The notes beneath the pieces were generated by a model that was given only the letters and a program-made list of their open reading frames with translations, was not told where the DNA came from and made no database searches. From NCBI GenBank assembly GCA_002311665.1, contig DBYX01000005.1, positions 93,090 to 115,553 of the forward strand: a stretch of DNA of 22,464 nucleotides, read 5' to 3'. The stretch comes from Lachnoclostridium sp. UBA1175. Lineage in GTDB: Bacteria > Bacillota > Clostridia > Lachnospirales > Lachnospiraceae. The number at the start of each line of letters is the position of its first letter. Positions within the stretch are counted from its first letter, which is position 1. A program made the translations under genes and the position numbers. Shown here in pieces: positions 6,478 through 13,867 of the stretch.

Positions 6478-7764
6478 ATGAGAGAATTGTTTGCGATCGA
6501 TACGAAGGATTACAATCCGGACGGCCTTGTGCACCGGCGCCCGTCCGCCCGCGCGATCATCGAGCGGGACGGCAAAGTGCTGGTGATGCACTCACGCAAA
6601 TACGATTATTTCAAGTTTCCGGGCGGCGGCATCGAGCAGGGCGAGACGCCTGAGCAGGCTCTCGTGCGCGAGGTGCGCGAGGAGAGCGGGTGTTGCGTGA
6701 GACCGGAGACGATCGAAGAGTTCGGGAGCGTGCTGCGTCGGAACCGCGACGCCCACGACCCGGAGGCGATCTTCGAACAGTGGAACTACTATTATTTCTG
6801 CGACATCACCGACGAGCGCGTGCCGATCGTGCAGGAAGATTATGAGATTGAAGAAAGATTTGAAGCGCTGTGGGCCGACTCGCTGACGGAGCTTGTCGTG
6901 CGCAACCGCAGGGCGCTGCGAAGCGGCGGCGACGCAACTTTGATCGAGCGGGAAATGCGCATCTTCGATATGGCGGACAACGCGCTTCGGAGACGCCGCT
7001 TTGAGAGGGAGGAGGCCGAGGCGATCCGCGCGCTCGGCGAGATAATGCAGGAAAAGACGCCGTCCGGCGATGCCGGCCGCGGCGAGATAACACAGGAAAA
7101 GACGCCGTCCGCCGTGGATTATGCCGGGATGCTCGACTATGTGAAGAGCGTCCTTGAGCCGGTGCAGACGGAGGGCGAGGGCGGTATCGGCACGCACAAG
7201 CGTGAGTTCGGGTACAGTCGTTTTGAGCACACGAAGCGGGTGCTCGGCTGGGCGAAGAGATTGTACGAGCGGACGGAGGACAAGACCGGGCTGAGGTACG
7301 AGGACCTGATGATCGCGACCATTTTCCACGATGTGGGAAGATCGGAGTCGGCGAAGACCGGGCTGATGTCCCACGCGGCGGCGGGGGTGCCGATCACGCG
7401 GGAGTACCTGCTCGGGCACGGGTTTCCGGCTGACCGGACGGAGTACATTTGCGGGCTGGTCGGTGCGCACTCCGACAAATGGCTCAAGTCCGACCCGGCC
7501 ATCGACCGGAACCTGCTGATGCTGATGGAGGCCGACGACCTCGACGATATGGGGGCGCTCGGGATCGTGATGGACTGCATGGTCGTGCGGGCGCGCAACG
7601 ACCGGGCGACGTATTACGACTGCTACAACCATCTGTGCCGGTATACGCGGAGAATTCAGCGGAGCTCGCCGATGGTGACGCCGGAAGGCAGGGCGTTCTG
7701 GGACGAGGAGACAGCGCTCGTGGAGCGTTTTCTCGAACTGCTGCGGCGCGACCTGACCGTGTGA
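6478..7764 (+). CDS. Nudix hydrolase fused to an HD-domain protein
   Basis: The product has 428 residues and two hydrolase modules. The Nudix domain is at about 20-145 with a full Nudix box: G50, E56, R64-E65, E68-E69 and G71. It would hydrolyse a nucleoside diphosphate linked to another group. The C-terminal part (about 215-428) reads as an HD-type metal-dependent phosphohydrolase, with FEH (H251), FHDVGR (H284-D285), MSHA (H299) and further His near 314 and 331. The linker holds a 15-codon tandem duplication (GEIMQEKTPS, then GEITQEKTPS). The ATG at 6478 follows AGAGG (6464-6468). Both domains point to nucleotide clean-up or signalling, but the substrate is not readable. No membrane segments are seen. 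The 157 bases before it show no clear promoter. Confidence 0.85.
   Translation: MRELFAIDTKDYNPDGLVHRRPSARAIIERDGKVLVMHSRKYDYFKFPGGGIEQGETPEQALVREVREESGCCVRPETIEEFGSVLRRNRDAHDPEAIFEQWNYYYFCDITDERVPIVQEDYEIEERFEALWADSLTELVVRNRRALRSGGDATLIEREMRIFDMADNALRRRRFEREEAEAIRALGEIMQEKTPSGDAGRGEITQEKTPSAVDYAGMLDYVKSVLEPVQTEGEGGIGTHKREFGYSRFEHTKRVLGWAKRLYERTEDKTGLRYEDLMIATIFHDVGRSESAKTGLMSHAAAGVPITREYLLGHGFPADRTEYICGLVGAHSDKWLKSDPAIDRNLLMLMEADDLDDMGALGIVMDCMVVRARNDRATYYDCYNHLCRYTRRIQRSSPMVTPEGRAFWDEETALVERFLELLRRDLTV
7036..7110 (+). repeat. 45-bp in-frame tandem duplication in the Nudix-HD linker
   Basis: A 30-base stretch at 7036-7065 (GGCGAGATAATGCAGGAAAA then GACGCCGTCC) recurs at 7081-7110 with three changed bases and a 45-base offset. 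The offset is 15 codons, so the frame is kept. It lengthens the linker between the two domains. Confidence 0.85.
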
Positions 7765-7780
7765 GGAGCCCCGAAAGGGC

Positions 7781-7845
7781 GCGGGAGAGTTGCGGGAAAG
7801 GACGCGCGAGAGTTGCGGGAAAGGACGTGCGAGAGTCGCGCGAAG
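7781..7845. repeat. 23-bp tandem repeat, nearly three copies
   Basis: Copies at 7781-7803 and 7804-7826 (GCGnGAGAGTTGCGGGAAAG, then GAC) differ by one base. A partial, more diverged third copy is at 7827-7845. The block starts 16 bases after the Nudix-HD stop codon and precedes the kinase promoter. Function unknown. Confidence 0.8.
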
Positions 7846-7869
7846 CCCACACAAAAGAACAAAAAAAGA

Positions 7870-7898
7870 GTGACTTCGGAGCCGGAATCGGGTATAAT
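7870..7898 (+). promoter_or_regulatory. Likely sigma-70 type promoter for the FGGY kinase
   Basis: A perfect -10 box TATAAT is at 7893-7898. With 17-base spacing the -35 position (7870-7875) reads GTGACT, a partial match to TTGACA. It lies 51 bases before the kinase start codon and is the only good -10 in this gap. Confidence 0.6.
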
Positions 7899-7949
7899 AA
7901 ACCTGTTGCGGGCGGCAACCGTAGAAAGGGAAAAGGAAGGTACACAGGG

Positions 7950-9515
7950 ATGGATAACAGAACAATTCTTGCCGAGGGCAAGGCGGTATTGGGTATCGAG
8001 TTCGGATCGACGAGAATCAAGGCGGTCGTGTCGGACGCACAGGGCAACGTGCTCGCGCAGGGCGGCCACGGCTGGGAGAATAGATACGAGGACGGTGTAT
8101 GGACCTACTCGGAAAATGACATCCGCAGCGGTCTGCAGGCCTGCTACGCGGACCTTCGCGCCAACGTGAAGGCGGAGTACGGCATTGAGCTGACGAGCTT
8201 TGCGGGGATCGGTATCTCCGCGATGATGCACGGCTATCTGGCATTCAGCAACAGCGGCAGACTGCTCGTTCCGTTCCGCACATGGAGAAACACGATCACG
8301 GGCGAGGCGGCGGAGGAGCTGACGAAGGAATTCAACTACAACATCCCGCAGCGCTGGAGCATCGCGCATCTGTACCAGGCGATGAAGAACGGCGAGGAGC
8401 ATGTGAAGGACATCGCTTTCTTCACGACGCTGGCGGGCTGGGTACACCGCTGGCTGACCGGCGAGAAGGTGCTCGGCGTGGGCGACGCGTCGGGTATGTT
8501 CCCAATCGATCCGAAGACCGGCAATTACGACGCGGCAATGCTTGAGAAGTTCAACGAGCTTCCGCTGGCGAAAACGGTTCCGTGGAAGCTTGCGGACATC
8601 CTGCCGAAGGTGCTCACGGCCGGTGAGTGCGCGGGCAGACTGACGGCGTGCGGCGCCAAATTCCTGGATCCGAGCGGCAACCTGCAGGCGGGCATCCCGT
8701 TCTGTCCTCCCGAGGGCGATGCGGGAACCGGTATGGTCGCGACCAACAGCGTCGGCAAGAGAACCGGCAACATTTCCGCCGGCACGAGCGTGTTCGCGAT
8801 GGTCGTGCTCGAGAAGGAGCTCTCCAGGGTTTACCCGGAGATCGACCTTGTGACGACGCCGGACGGCGCGCTGGTCGGTATGGTTCACTGCAACAACTGC
8901 ACGTCCGACATCAACGCGTGGGTCAAGCTGTTCGCGGAGGTCGGCGAGAAGATGGGCGTGACGTTCGATATGGGCGAACTGTTCACGAAGATGTACGGCA
9001 TCGCGCTTGAGGGCGAGCCGGACTGCGGCGGACTTCTCTCTTACAATTTCCTCTCCGGCGAGCCGGTAGTCGGCGTGGCCGACGGCAAGCTGGCGGTGCT
9101 TCGCACGGCGGAGAGTCATTTTACGCTTGCGAACTTTATGAGAATGCACCTGTGCTCGGCACTCGGCGCGCTGAAGGTCGGTCTTGACCTGATGCTCAAG
9201 GAGGAGGGCGTGAAGGTGGATCGCATGCTCGGCCACGGCGGATATTTTAAGACGCCGCTCGCGGGACAGAAGATCGCGGCCGCGATGGTCGGGGCTCCGG
9301 TTTCCGTGATGGAGACGGCCGGCGAGGGCGGCGCGTGGGGAATCGCGTTGCTGGCGCAGTATATGGCGTCGAAGTCGGCGGGATCTTCGAAGACGCTGCA
9401 GCAGTTCCTGGACGATGAGATCTTCGTCTCGATGAAGGCTTCCGTCGTGGAGCCCGATGCTGCGGATGTCGCGGGCTGCGAGGCGTTTATGAAGAGCTTC
9501 CGCGCGGGCATTTGA
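7950..9515 (+). CDS. FGGY-family carbohydrate kinase (xylulokinase-like)
   Basis: The product has 521 residues, a normal size for FGGY kinases, which phosphorylate a sugar or polyol with ATP in the cytoplasm. The ATG at 7950 follows GGAAGG (7935-7940). The first actin-like domain opens with GIEFGSTRIKA (15-25), matching the phosphate-1 loop but with Glu17 where many relatives have Asp. A glycine-rich stretch (GNISAGTSVFAM) follows in the middle. The second domain ends with GHGGYFKTPLAGQKIAAAM and GEGGAWGIALLAQ, the typical adenosine-binding region. Xylulose is the commonest substrate for this look, but ribulose or another pentose is possible. No isomerase or epimerase lies beside it to settle this. 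A sugar ABC transporter starts 1 kb downstream, behind its own promoter. Confidence 0.85.
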   Translation: MDNRTILAEGKAVLGIEFGSTRIKAVVSDAQGNVLAQGGHGWENRYEDGVWTYSENDIRSGLQACYADLRANVKAEYGIELTSFAGIGISAMMHGYLAFSNSGRLLVPFRTWRNTITGEAAEELTKEFNYNIPQRWSIAHLYQAMKNGEEHVKDIAFFTTLAGWVHRWLTGEKVLGVGDASGMFPIDPKTGNYDAAMLEKFNELPLAKTVPWKLADILPKVLTAGECAGRLTACGAKFLDPSGNLQAGIPFCPPEGDAGTGMVATNSVGKRTGNISAGTSVFAMVVLEKELSRVYPEIDLVTTPDGALVGMVHCNNCTSDINAWVKLFAEVGEKMGVTFDMGELFTKMYGIALEGEPDCGGLLSYNFLSGEPVVGVADGKLAVLRTAESHFTLANFMRMHLCSALGALKVGLDLMLKEEGVKVDRMLGHGGYFKTPLAGQKIAAAMVGAPVSVMETAGEGGAWGIALLAQYMASKSAGSSKTLQQFLDDEIFVSMKASVVEPDAADVAGCEAFMKSFRAGI

Positions 9516-9709
9516 TCCGTCGGGACGGCGTTTCCACGCTGGTTTGTGAAACGTTTGTGAAGATTCGACGAAGACGGCGGGCTGCGCCGATGCCGTCTTA
9601 AGGGCCGAACAAGCACTTTTGCACAGTAAAATGACGGGTAATTATCTGAATGGGCGCCGCCTTTTGTGCAAAATATCAAAAAGATGCTTGAAAAAGTAAA
9701 AATAATTAC
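9516..9709 (+). terminator. Region after the kinase with a hairpin at 9571-9599
   Basis: AAGACGGC (9571-9578) and GCCGTCTT (9592-9599) pair as an 8-bp stem around 13 bases, 56 bases after the kinase stop codon. Only two U residues close the stem and no run follows, so termination is probable rather than certain. The rest of the stretch is AT-rich and leads into the promoter at 9710. No open frame is convincing here. Confidence 0.45.
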
Positions 9710-9738
9710 TTGACTTGACGAAAAGTTACGACTATAAT
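9710..9738 (+). promoter_or_regulatory. Strong sigma-70 type promoter
   Basis: TTGACT (9710-9715) and TATAAT (9733-9738) are separated by exactly 17 bases in an AT-rich stretch. It should drive the lipoprotein gene at 9848 and perhaps the sugar transporter genes behind it. Confidence 0.75.
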
Positions 9739-9744
9739 CAACTT

Positions 9745-9847
9745 GTAATTTGGGGTATTTGCGACGGTAGTGAAAACTGCCGGAAGCTATGAACGGCAAG
9801 ATGCAATGTGGGTGAGACAGTACGGAAGAAAGGCAGTCAATCGAACT
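9745..9847 (+). promoter_or_regulatory. Structured leader with two possible pairings
   Basis: About 100 transcribed bases precede the lipoprotein start codon. CGGTAGT (9765-9771) and ACTGCCG (9776-9782) form a 7-bp hairpin (one G-U) capped by GAAA. The same ACTGCC (9776-9781) is also a perfect complement of GGCAGT (9832-9837), which overlaps the only purine-rich ribosome-binding candidate, GAAAGG (9828-9833). The leader could therefore switch between hiding and exposing that site. It matches no riboswitch class I can name. Confidence 0.35.
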
Positions 9848-10429
9848 ATGAATTGCAAAAAAGTGCTCCTTTTCCTCTGTGTCGCCGCGGCGATGTTACT
9901 GACAGCCTGCAAGGACGATGAGACGGATAAGGGCGCGGTCAAGGAACAATGGGCCTACCTGGAGGACGAAAGCAATGCATGCCTGAAGTTCTACGAGGAC
10001 GGCTCGGCAGCGTTCCGGTCGGACGACGCCGGAAGCAAATTTAAGATGTACAAGCAGTACGACCTCACGGCGGACAAGCTGAAACTGACCGCGGAGGACG
10101 GAAGCGTTCTGGAGATGAAGTATTACGATACGGACACCGGCAAGCGGTATATGTATCAGAAGGTGACGTTGGATTACTACGACGGCAACGACAGTTCGAC
10201 GCTGATCGGCGCCTGGCTCGCGAAGAACGATTGGAGCTTCCAGTTCACCGACAAGGGAACGTTCCTTGAGGACGGTCTCTGGGCAGGGTACTTCATCGTG
10301 AACGATGACGGAAGCATCAAGCTTATCTATGATAACAGGGTGTTTTCCGACACGATCATTTACTATTCGCTGGAGAACGGCAAGTTGATCCTCGACTATC
10401 CGTTCGGAATGGTAAAGATGGCGCAGTAA
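9848..10429 (+). CDS. Small unknown lipoprotein
   Basis: The product has 193 residues. MNCKKVLLFL and the hydrophobic stretch after it end in a lipobox (LTAC, Cys21), so the mature protein is anchored on the outer face of the membrane. The rest is rich in short alternating strands. Two halves look alike: residues about 35-85 (KFYEDGSAAF...KLKLTAEDGSVLEMKYY) and about 118-190 (FQFTDKGTFL...GSIKLIYDN...GKLILDYP). This suggests two lipocalin-like or beta-sandwich repeats. The start at 9848 is chosen for the signal peptide; the ribosome site GAAAGG is 14 bases away, which is far. It sits 87 bases before the binding-protein gene and may be co-transcribed. I do not recognise the family. Confidence 0.75.
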   Translation: MNCKKVLLFLCVAAAMLLTACKDDETDKGAVKEQWAYLEDESNACLKFYEDGSAAFRSDDAGSKFKMYKQYDLTADKLKLTAEDGSVLEMKYYDTDTGKRYMYQKVTLDYYDGNDSSTLIGAWLAKNDWSFQFTDKGTFLEDGLWAGYFIVNDDGSIKLIYDNRVFSDTIIYYSLENGKLILDYPFGMVKMAQ

Positions 10430-10447
10430 GCGCATCAACGGGTTCGT

Positions 10448-10501
10448 AAAGCGGCAACGCTTTCGATACAATCAGCGAAAGCTGAAATCTTTATCTTTTT
10501 A
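10448..10501 (+). promoter_or_regulatory. Two GNRA-type hairpins before the binding-protein gene
   Basis: AAAGCG (10448-10453) and CGCTTT (10458-10463) pair around GCAA. TCAGC (10472-10476) and GCTGA (10481-10485) pair around GAAA, followed by a U-rich stretch (ATCTTTATCTTTTTATC). This could be a weak terminator or a leader that stabilises the mRNA of the abundant binding protein. Confidence 0.4.
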
Positions 10502-10516
10502 TCTAAGGAGGACGTC

Positions 10517-11758
10517 ATGAAAAAATTTCTTGCAATGTTGCTGGCGATCGTGGCTGTACTTGGCCTCAGCGCTTGTGGCAAGGACGATGGCCTGACGATG
10601 TGGTGTATCGCTACGAAGAGCGACTCCAACCGTCATTCTTATGAGGCTGCTATCGCGGATATGGAGAAGAAGTATCCCGATACCAAGCTGAACTGGGAAG
10701 CTATTGAGAACGAGACCTACAAGCAGAAGATCAAGGCTGCCGTAGCCGGCGATAACATGCCTGACATTTTCTTCACTTGGTCCTGCGCATTCCTCGGTGA
10801 CTTCGTAGAGGCTGGTAAGGTTTACTGCCTTGATGAAGCTTACAAGGAATTCGCTGACAAGCTTCCGGAGAAGATGTGCAAGAACACAACGTACGGCGGA
10901 AAGAAGTACGGCGTTCCGCTTACGATGAACATTGTTGGTCTTTTCGCTAACATGGACATCCTTGCGGAAGTTGGTTACACCGAAGTTCCCGACACGTACG
11001 AGAAGCTGATCGAGTGCTGCAACGCGCTTGTTGCTGCAAACAAGATCCCCTTCGGTTGCGCTGGTAAGGAGACCTGGTGTGTAACTGAGTACCTTGAGTC
11101 CATCATTGAGAAGAGCATCGGCGCTAAGGCTCTCGATGACATCTTCATGGGCAAGACCACGAAGGCTTCGTGGGATAACGCAGACGTAGCTAAGGCTGTA
11201 GATCTGTTCCAGACCATGATTGACAATAAGTACTTCGATCCCGATGGTGTCAGCCTTGGCAACGACGCTGTTAAGCAGAACTTCATCGACGGCAAGTATG
11301 CGTTCTACATGAACGGAACTTGGAACTGCGCTGACTTCTCGAAGAAGGGACCTAAGAACGTTAAGGTTGCTGAGTTCCCGGTTATCGATGCTACCAAGTC
11401 TAAGCTCGGTCAGCTCATCGGTGGCCCGTCGGATACGCTCGCTGTAGCTAAGTCCGCTAAGGATGCTGCGAACACCGCTAAGTACACGTTCGAGCTTGGT
11501 CAGTTGATCTGCAAGTACGGTTATCTTGATGGTTGCGGTCTTCCGGCTTGGACGGTTGACTACGATGCATCCAAGGTTAACGCTCTTACGCAGTCTGTTG
11601 CTAAGATCGTAACTGATTCCGATTACATGGTACTCTTCGGAGATACCGCAATGCCTTCTGACGAAGCAGGTAAGTACCTTGATCAGGTTGCTAAGGTTTA
11701 CACCAAGCAGGTTGATGGTGCTGGCTTCATCAAAGCTCTCAAGGAAGGTATCAGATAA
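10517..11758 (+). CDS. Sugar ABC transporter substrate-binding lipoprotein
   Basis: This is the extracellular solute-binding component (family 1, CUT1-type sugar importers), 413 residues. AAGGAGG (10505-10511) sits 5 bases before the ATG. MKKFLAMLLAIVAVLGLSAC gives a textbook lipoprotein signal with Cys20. The mature part carries typical features: AAIADMEKKYPDTK near 35-48, then AAVAGDNMPDIFF near 73-85, and YAFYMNGTWN near 261-270. Codon use is strongly biased to GCT, GTT, GGT, CTT and AAG, unlike the GC-ending codons of neighbours, as expected for a highly expressed protein. Two permeases follow, after an attenuator-like hairpin. The ligand cannot be read; a sugar or oligosaccharide is likely. 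Confidence 0.93.
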   Translation: MKKFLAMLLAIVAVLGLSACGKDDGLTMWCIATKSDSNRHSYEAAIADMEKKYPDTKLNWEAIENETYKQKIKAAVAGDNMPDIFFTWSCAFLGDFVEAGKVYCLDEAYKEFADKLPEKMCKNTTYGGKKYGVPLTMNIVGLFANMDILAEVGYTEVPDTYEKLIECCNALVAANKIPFGCAGKETWCVTEYLESIIEKSIGAKALDDIFMGKTTKASWDNADVAKAVDLFQTMIDNKYFDPDGVSLGNDAVKQNFIDGKYAFYMNGTWNCADFSKKGPKNVKVAEFPVIDATKSKLGQLIGGPSDTLAVAKSAKDAANTAKYTFELGQLICKYGYLDGCGLPAWTVDYDASKVNALTQSVAKIVTDSDYMVLFGDTAMPSDEAGKYLDQVAKVYTKQVDGAGFIKALKEGIR

Positions 11759-11801
11759 TCAGTTGTTCTACAAACTGGGCACTGTGATTATTTGAGTAAT
11801 T

Positions 11802-11844
11802 GAAGTGGCCTTTTCCATTAGACCGGGGAAGGCCACTTCCTTTT
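11802..11844 (+). terminator. Attenuator-like terminator between binding protein and permeases
   Basis: GAAGTGGCCTTTTCC (11802-11816) pairs with GGGGAAGGCCACTTC (11825-11839), 15 bp with two G-U pairs and an 8-base loop, followed by CTTTT. It lies between the binding-protein stop codon and the first permease. Such partial terminators commonly let much more binding protein than permease be made. The short U-run fits incomplete termination. Confidence 0.8.
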
Positions 11845-11863
11845 AGGAAGGCAGAAGCATCAT

Positions 11864-12754
11864 ATGAAAAGTAAAAAATACGACGGCTTGACTATTTTTC
11901 TGTTTTTGTTGCCGGCCATTATCCTTTTCGTAGGTATTCTGGTCGCGCCATTGATTTCCTCCTTTGTCAACAGTTTCTTTGAGTATAAAGGCTTCGGTGC
12001 CAAAACACCTGTCCAATTTGATAACTATCGGAGATTGTTTGACACTAATGAGACCTGGTTTAAGCCTTCTGTAGTGCACGCGTTGATCCTTGCCGGACTT
12101 TCGGTATTCGTTCAGTTGCCGTTGTCGCTCGGCCTTGCTCTTCTGCTCGGCCGTGGAATCAAGGGTGAGAGGTTCTTCCTTTCGGTTAACTTCCTTCCCG
12201 TTCTGATCTCTACTGTAGTTATCGGTCAGCTGTGGCTGAAAGTTTTCGACTCCAACGGTATGGTTAACGCCCTGTTGCGTATGGTCGGCTATTTGAAAGA
12301 GGGCGAGGATAATATCCAATGGCTCGCTGATAATGGTTCCGGTATTTTGTTGTATTCGTGCTTTGTACCGATGTTGTGGCAGTACGTCGGCTATCATATG
12401 CTGTTGATGTACGCGGGTGTCAAGAGTGTTCCTACGGAACTTCGTGAAGCTGCGAAGATCGACGGTGCGACGGACTGGCAGGTTGACTGGCATGTGGTTA
12501 TCCCTTCGATGAAGCAGATCATCAAGGTTAGCGTTATCTTCGCCGTTACCGGTTCGCTGAAGTCCTATGACTTGATCCGAATCATGGCAATGGACCTCAA
12601 GGTTAAGGATGCCGCCGTGCCGAGTACAGTTCTTATGGATTTCATGTCCCTTCGGCAGGAGTACGGCGTCGCCAGTGCAGTTTCTGTTATGCTGATCTTG
12701 CTTTGCTTCTTCTTTGCAATCACGATCGGTGCTGTTTTTAAAGAGAGGGACTGA
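11864..12754 (+). CDS. Sugar ABC transporter permease 1 (MalF/UgpA-like)
   Basis: The product is a 296-residue integral membrane protein with about six membrane segments; the first is clear at about 9-32 (LTIFLFLLPAIILFVGILVAPLI). The conserved EAA loop that contacts the ATPase reads LREAAKIDGATDWQ near 199-212, followed by VVIPSM. AGGAAGG (11845-11851) precedes the ATG by 12 bases, a rather long gap. The gene stops one base before the next permease starts, so the two are translationally coupled and surely form a heterodimer. No ATP-binding subunit is nearby; CUT1 systems in Firmicutes often share a general ATPase such as MsmK. Confidence 0.92.
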   Translation: MKSKKYDGLTIFLFLLPAIILFVGILVAPLISSFVNSFFEYKGFGAKTPVQFDNYRRLFDTNETWFKPSVVHALILAGLSVFVQLPLSLGLALLLGRGIKGERFFLSVNFLPVLISTVVIGQLWLKVFDSNGMVNALLRMVGYLKEGEDNIQWLADNGSGILLYSCFVPMLWQYVGYHMLLMYAGVKSVPTELREAAKIDGATDWQVDWHVVIPSMKQIIKVSVIFAVTGSLKSYDLIRIMAMDLKVKDAAVPSTVLMDFMSLRQEYGVASAVSVMLILLCFFFAITIGAVFKERD

Positions 12755-12755
12755 T

Positions 12756-13640
12756 ATGGCAACGAAGAAAAGTGTAAATCTTGAACAATACCAAGTACGT
12801 AAGAGCAAGGGATGGGTCAACGTACTCATCTCGATCTTCCTTGCAATCTGGGCTATCATCAACCTGTTCCCGCTTTACTGGATGTTCACCTTCGCTCTGA
12901 AGGACAACCCGCAGATCCTGCACACGAATATGTTCGGTCCGCCGGATGGCCCACCGTCCAAGTGGTTCTGGAGCAACTTTAAAGAAGCCTGGAGCACGGG
13001 CCCGATCGACAAATTCTTTATCAACAGTATTATCATCACCGGTTCGACGATCGTTATCACGACCCTTGCGGCTATGATGGCATCGTACGCGATCACCAGA
13101 ATCAAGTGGCGCTTCTCTGAGAGCGTAAACCGTATCTTCATGCTCGGTATTACGATCCCTATGCAGGCGTCCATCATTCCGGTATATTTGGTAGTAAGTA
13201 AACTGCATCTGATCAATACGCCGATCTCCGTGATCATCCCGTATTCGGCATTTTCACTGGCAATGGCGTTGTTGATCTGTAACGGTTTCATGATACAGAT
13301 TCCGAAGGAATTGGATGAGGCGGCATACATCGACGGTTGCGGCCGCGGACGCGTATTCTTCAGCGTTATTCTTCCGCTGATGAAGCCCGCAGTAGCAACG
13401 ACGGCAATCTACACGTTCCTGCAGTGCTGGAACGAACTTATGATCGCTTCGACATTCCTTACCGGTGAGAAGTACATGACGCTCCCTGCAGGTATGGCAC
13501 AGCTCTTCGGTAGCCATACGACCGAGTGGGGTCCGATCGGTGCATCTCTTGTCATCGCGACTTTGCCGACGATCGTTTTCTACATCCTGTTCAGCAGACG
13601 TATTCAGGATAGTTTCATCGCCGGTGCGGTTAAGGGTTGA
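12756..13640 (+). CDS. Sugar ABC transporter permease 2 (MalG/UgpE-like)
   Basis: The product has 294 residues. The ATG at 12756 follows the upstream TGA by one base, and AGAGAGGGA (12742-12750) is its ribosome site. A soluble N-terminal tail (about 1-20) precedes membrane segment 1 (VNVLISIFLAIWAIINLFPL). The EAA loop reads ELDEAAYIDGCGRGRVFF in the second half, followed by VILPLMKPA, as in CUT1 permeases. The periplasmic-side insert after segment 1 (NTNMFGPPDGPPSKWFW-type, FKEAW) is also usual. The gene ends before a strong terminator at 13683, closing the transporter unit. Confidence 0.93.
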   Translation: MATKKSVNLEQYQVRKSKGWVNVLISIFLAIWAIINLFPLYWMFTFALKDNPQILHTNMFGPPDGPPSKWFWSNFKEAWSTGPIDKFFINSIIITGSTIVITTLAAMMASYAITRIKWRFSESVNRIFMLGITIPMQASIIPVYLVVSKLHLINTPISVIIPYSAFSLAMALLICNGFMIQIPKELDEAAYIDGCGRGRVFFSVILPLMKPAVATTAIYTFLQCWNELMIASTFLTGEKYMTLPAGMAQLFGSHTTEWGPIGASLVIATLPTIVFYILFSRRIQDSFIAGAVKG

Positions 13641-13682
13641 CAAAGCGAAACAATTGCACGCATTCTTTTAACAGAATGAAAT

Positions 13683-13720
13683 AAACAGGGCTTTCCGTGT
13701 GAAGGCCCTGTTTTTGTTTT
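13683..13720 (+). terminator. Rho-independent terminator after the transporter
   Basis: AAACAGGGCTTTC (13683-13695) pairs with GAAGGCCCTGTTT (13701-13713), 13 bp with one G-U, loop CGTGT, then TTGTTTT. This is a strong classical terminator. Confidence 0.93.
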
Positions 13721-13783
13721 GCACATTTTACAAAAAAGAACGGACATTTTCCGAAACTTTGTATGGTCGATGCGGAAAATATG

Positions 13784-13792
13784 TGCTATACT
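13784..13792 (+). promoter_or_regulatory. Extended -10 promoter for the phosphorylase
   Basis: TGC directly before TATACT (13787-13792) makes an extended -10 element. The -35 position (13764-13769, TGGTCG) is a poor match. The element lies 75 bases before the phosphorylase start codon and after the transporter terminator. Confidence 0.5.
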
Positions 13793-13867
13793 GTAGCAGA
13801 CTTTACGCTTTGATAGTATCACGTCCGAAGTGCAAGGGATGGACGCGATAACGGAAAAGAGGATGCT

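Noticed and set aside
9745..9847. c-di-GMP or other known riboswitch in the lipoprotein leader
   Set aside because: The GAAA-capped hairpin drew attention, but the conserved bases of the c-di-GMP, SAM, cobalamin, lysine or guanidine classes are not present.
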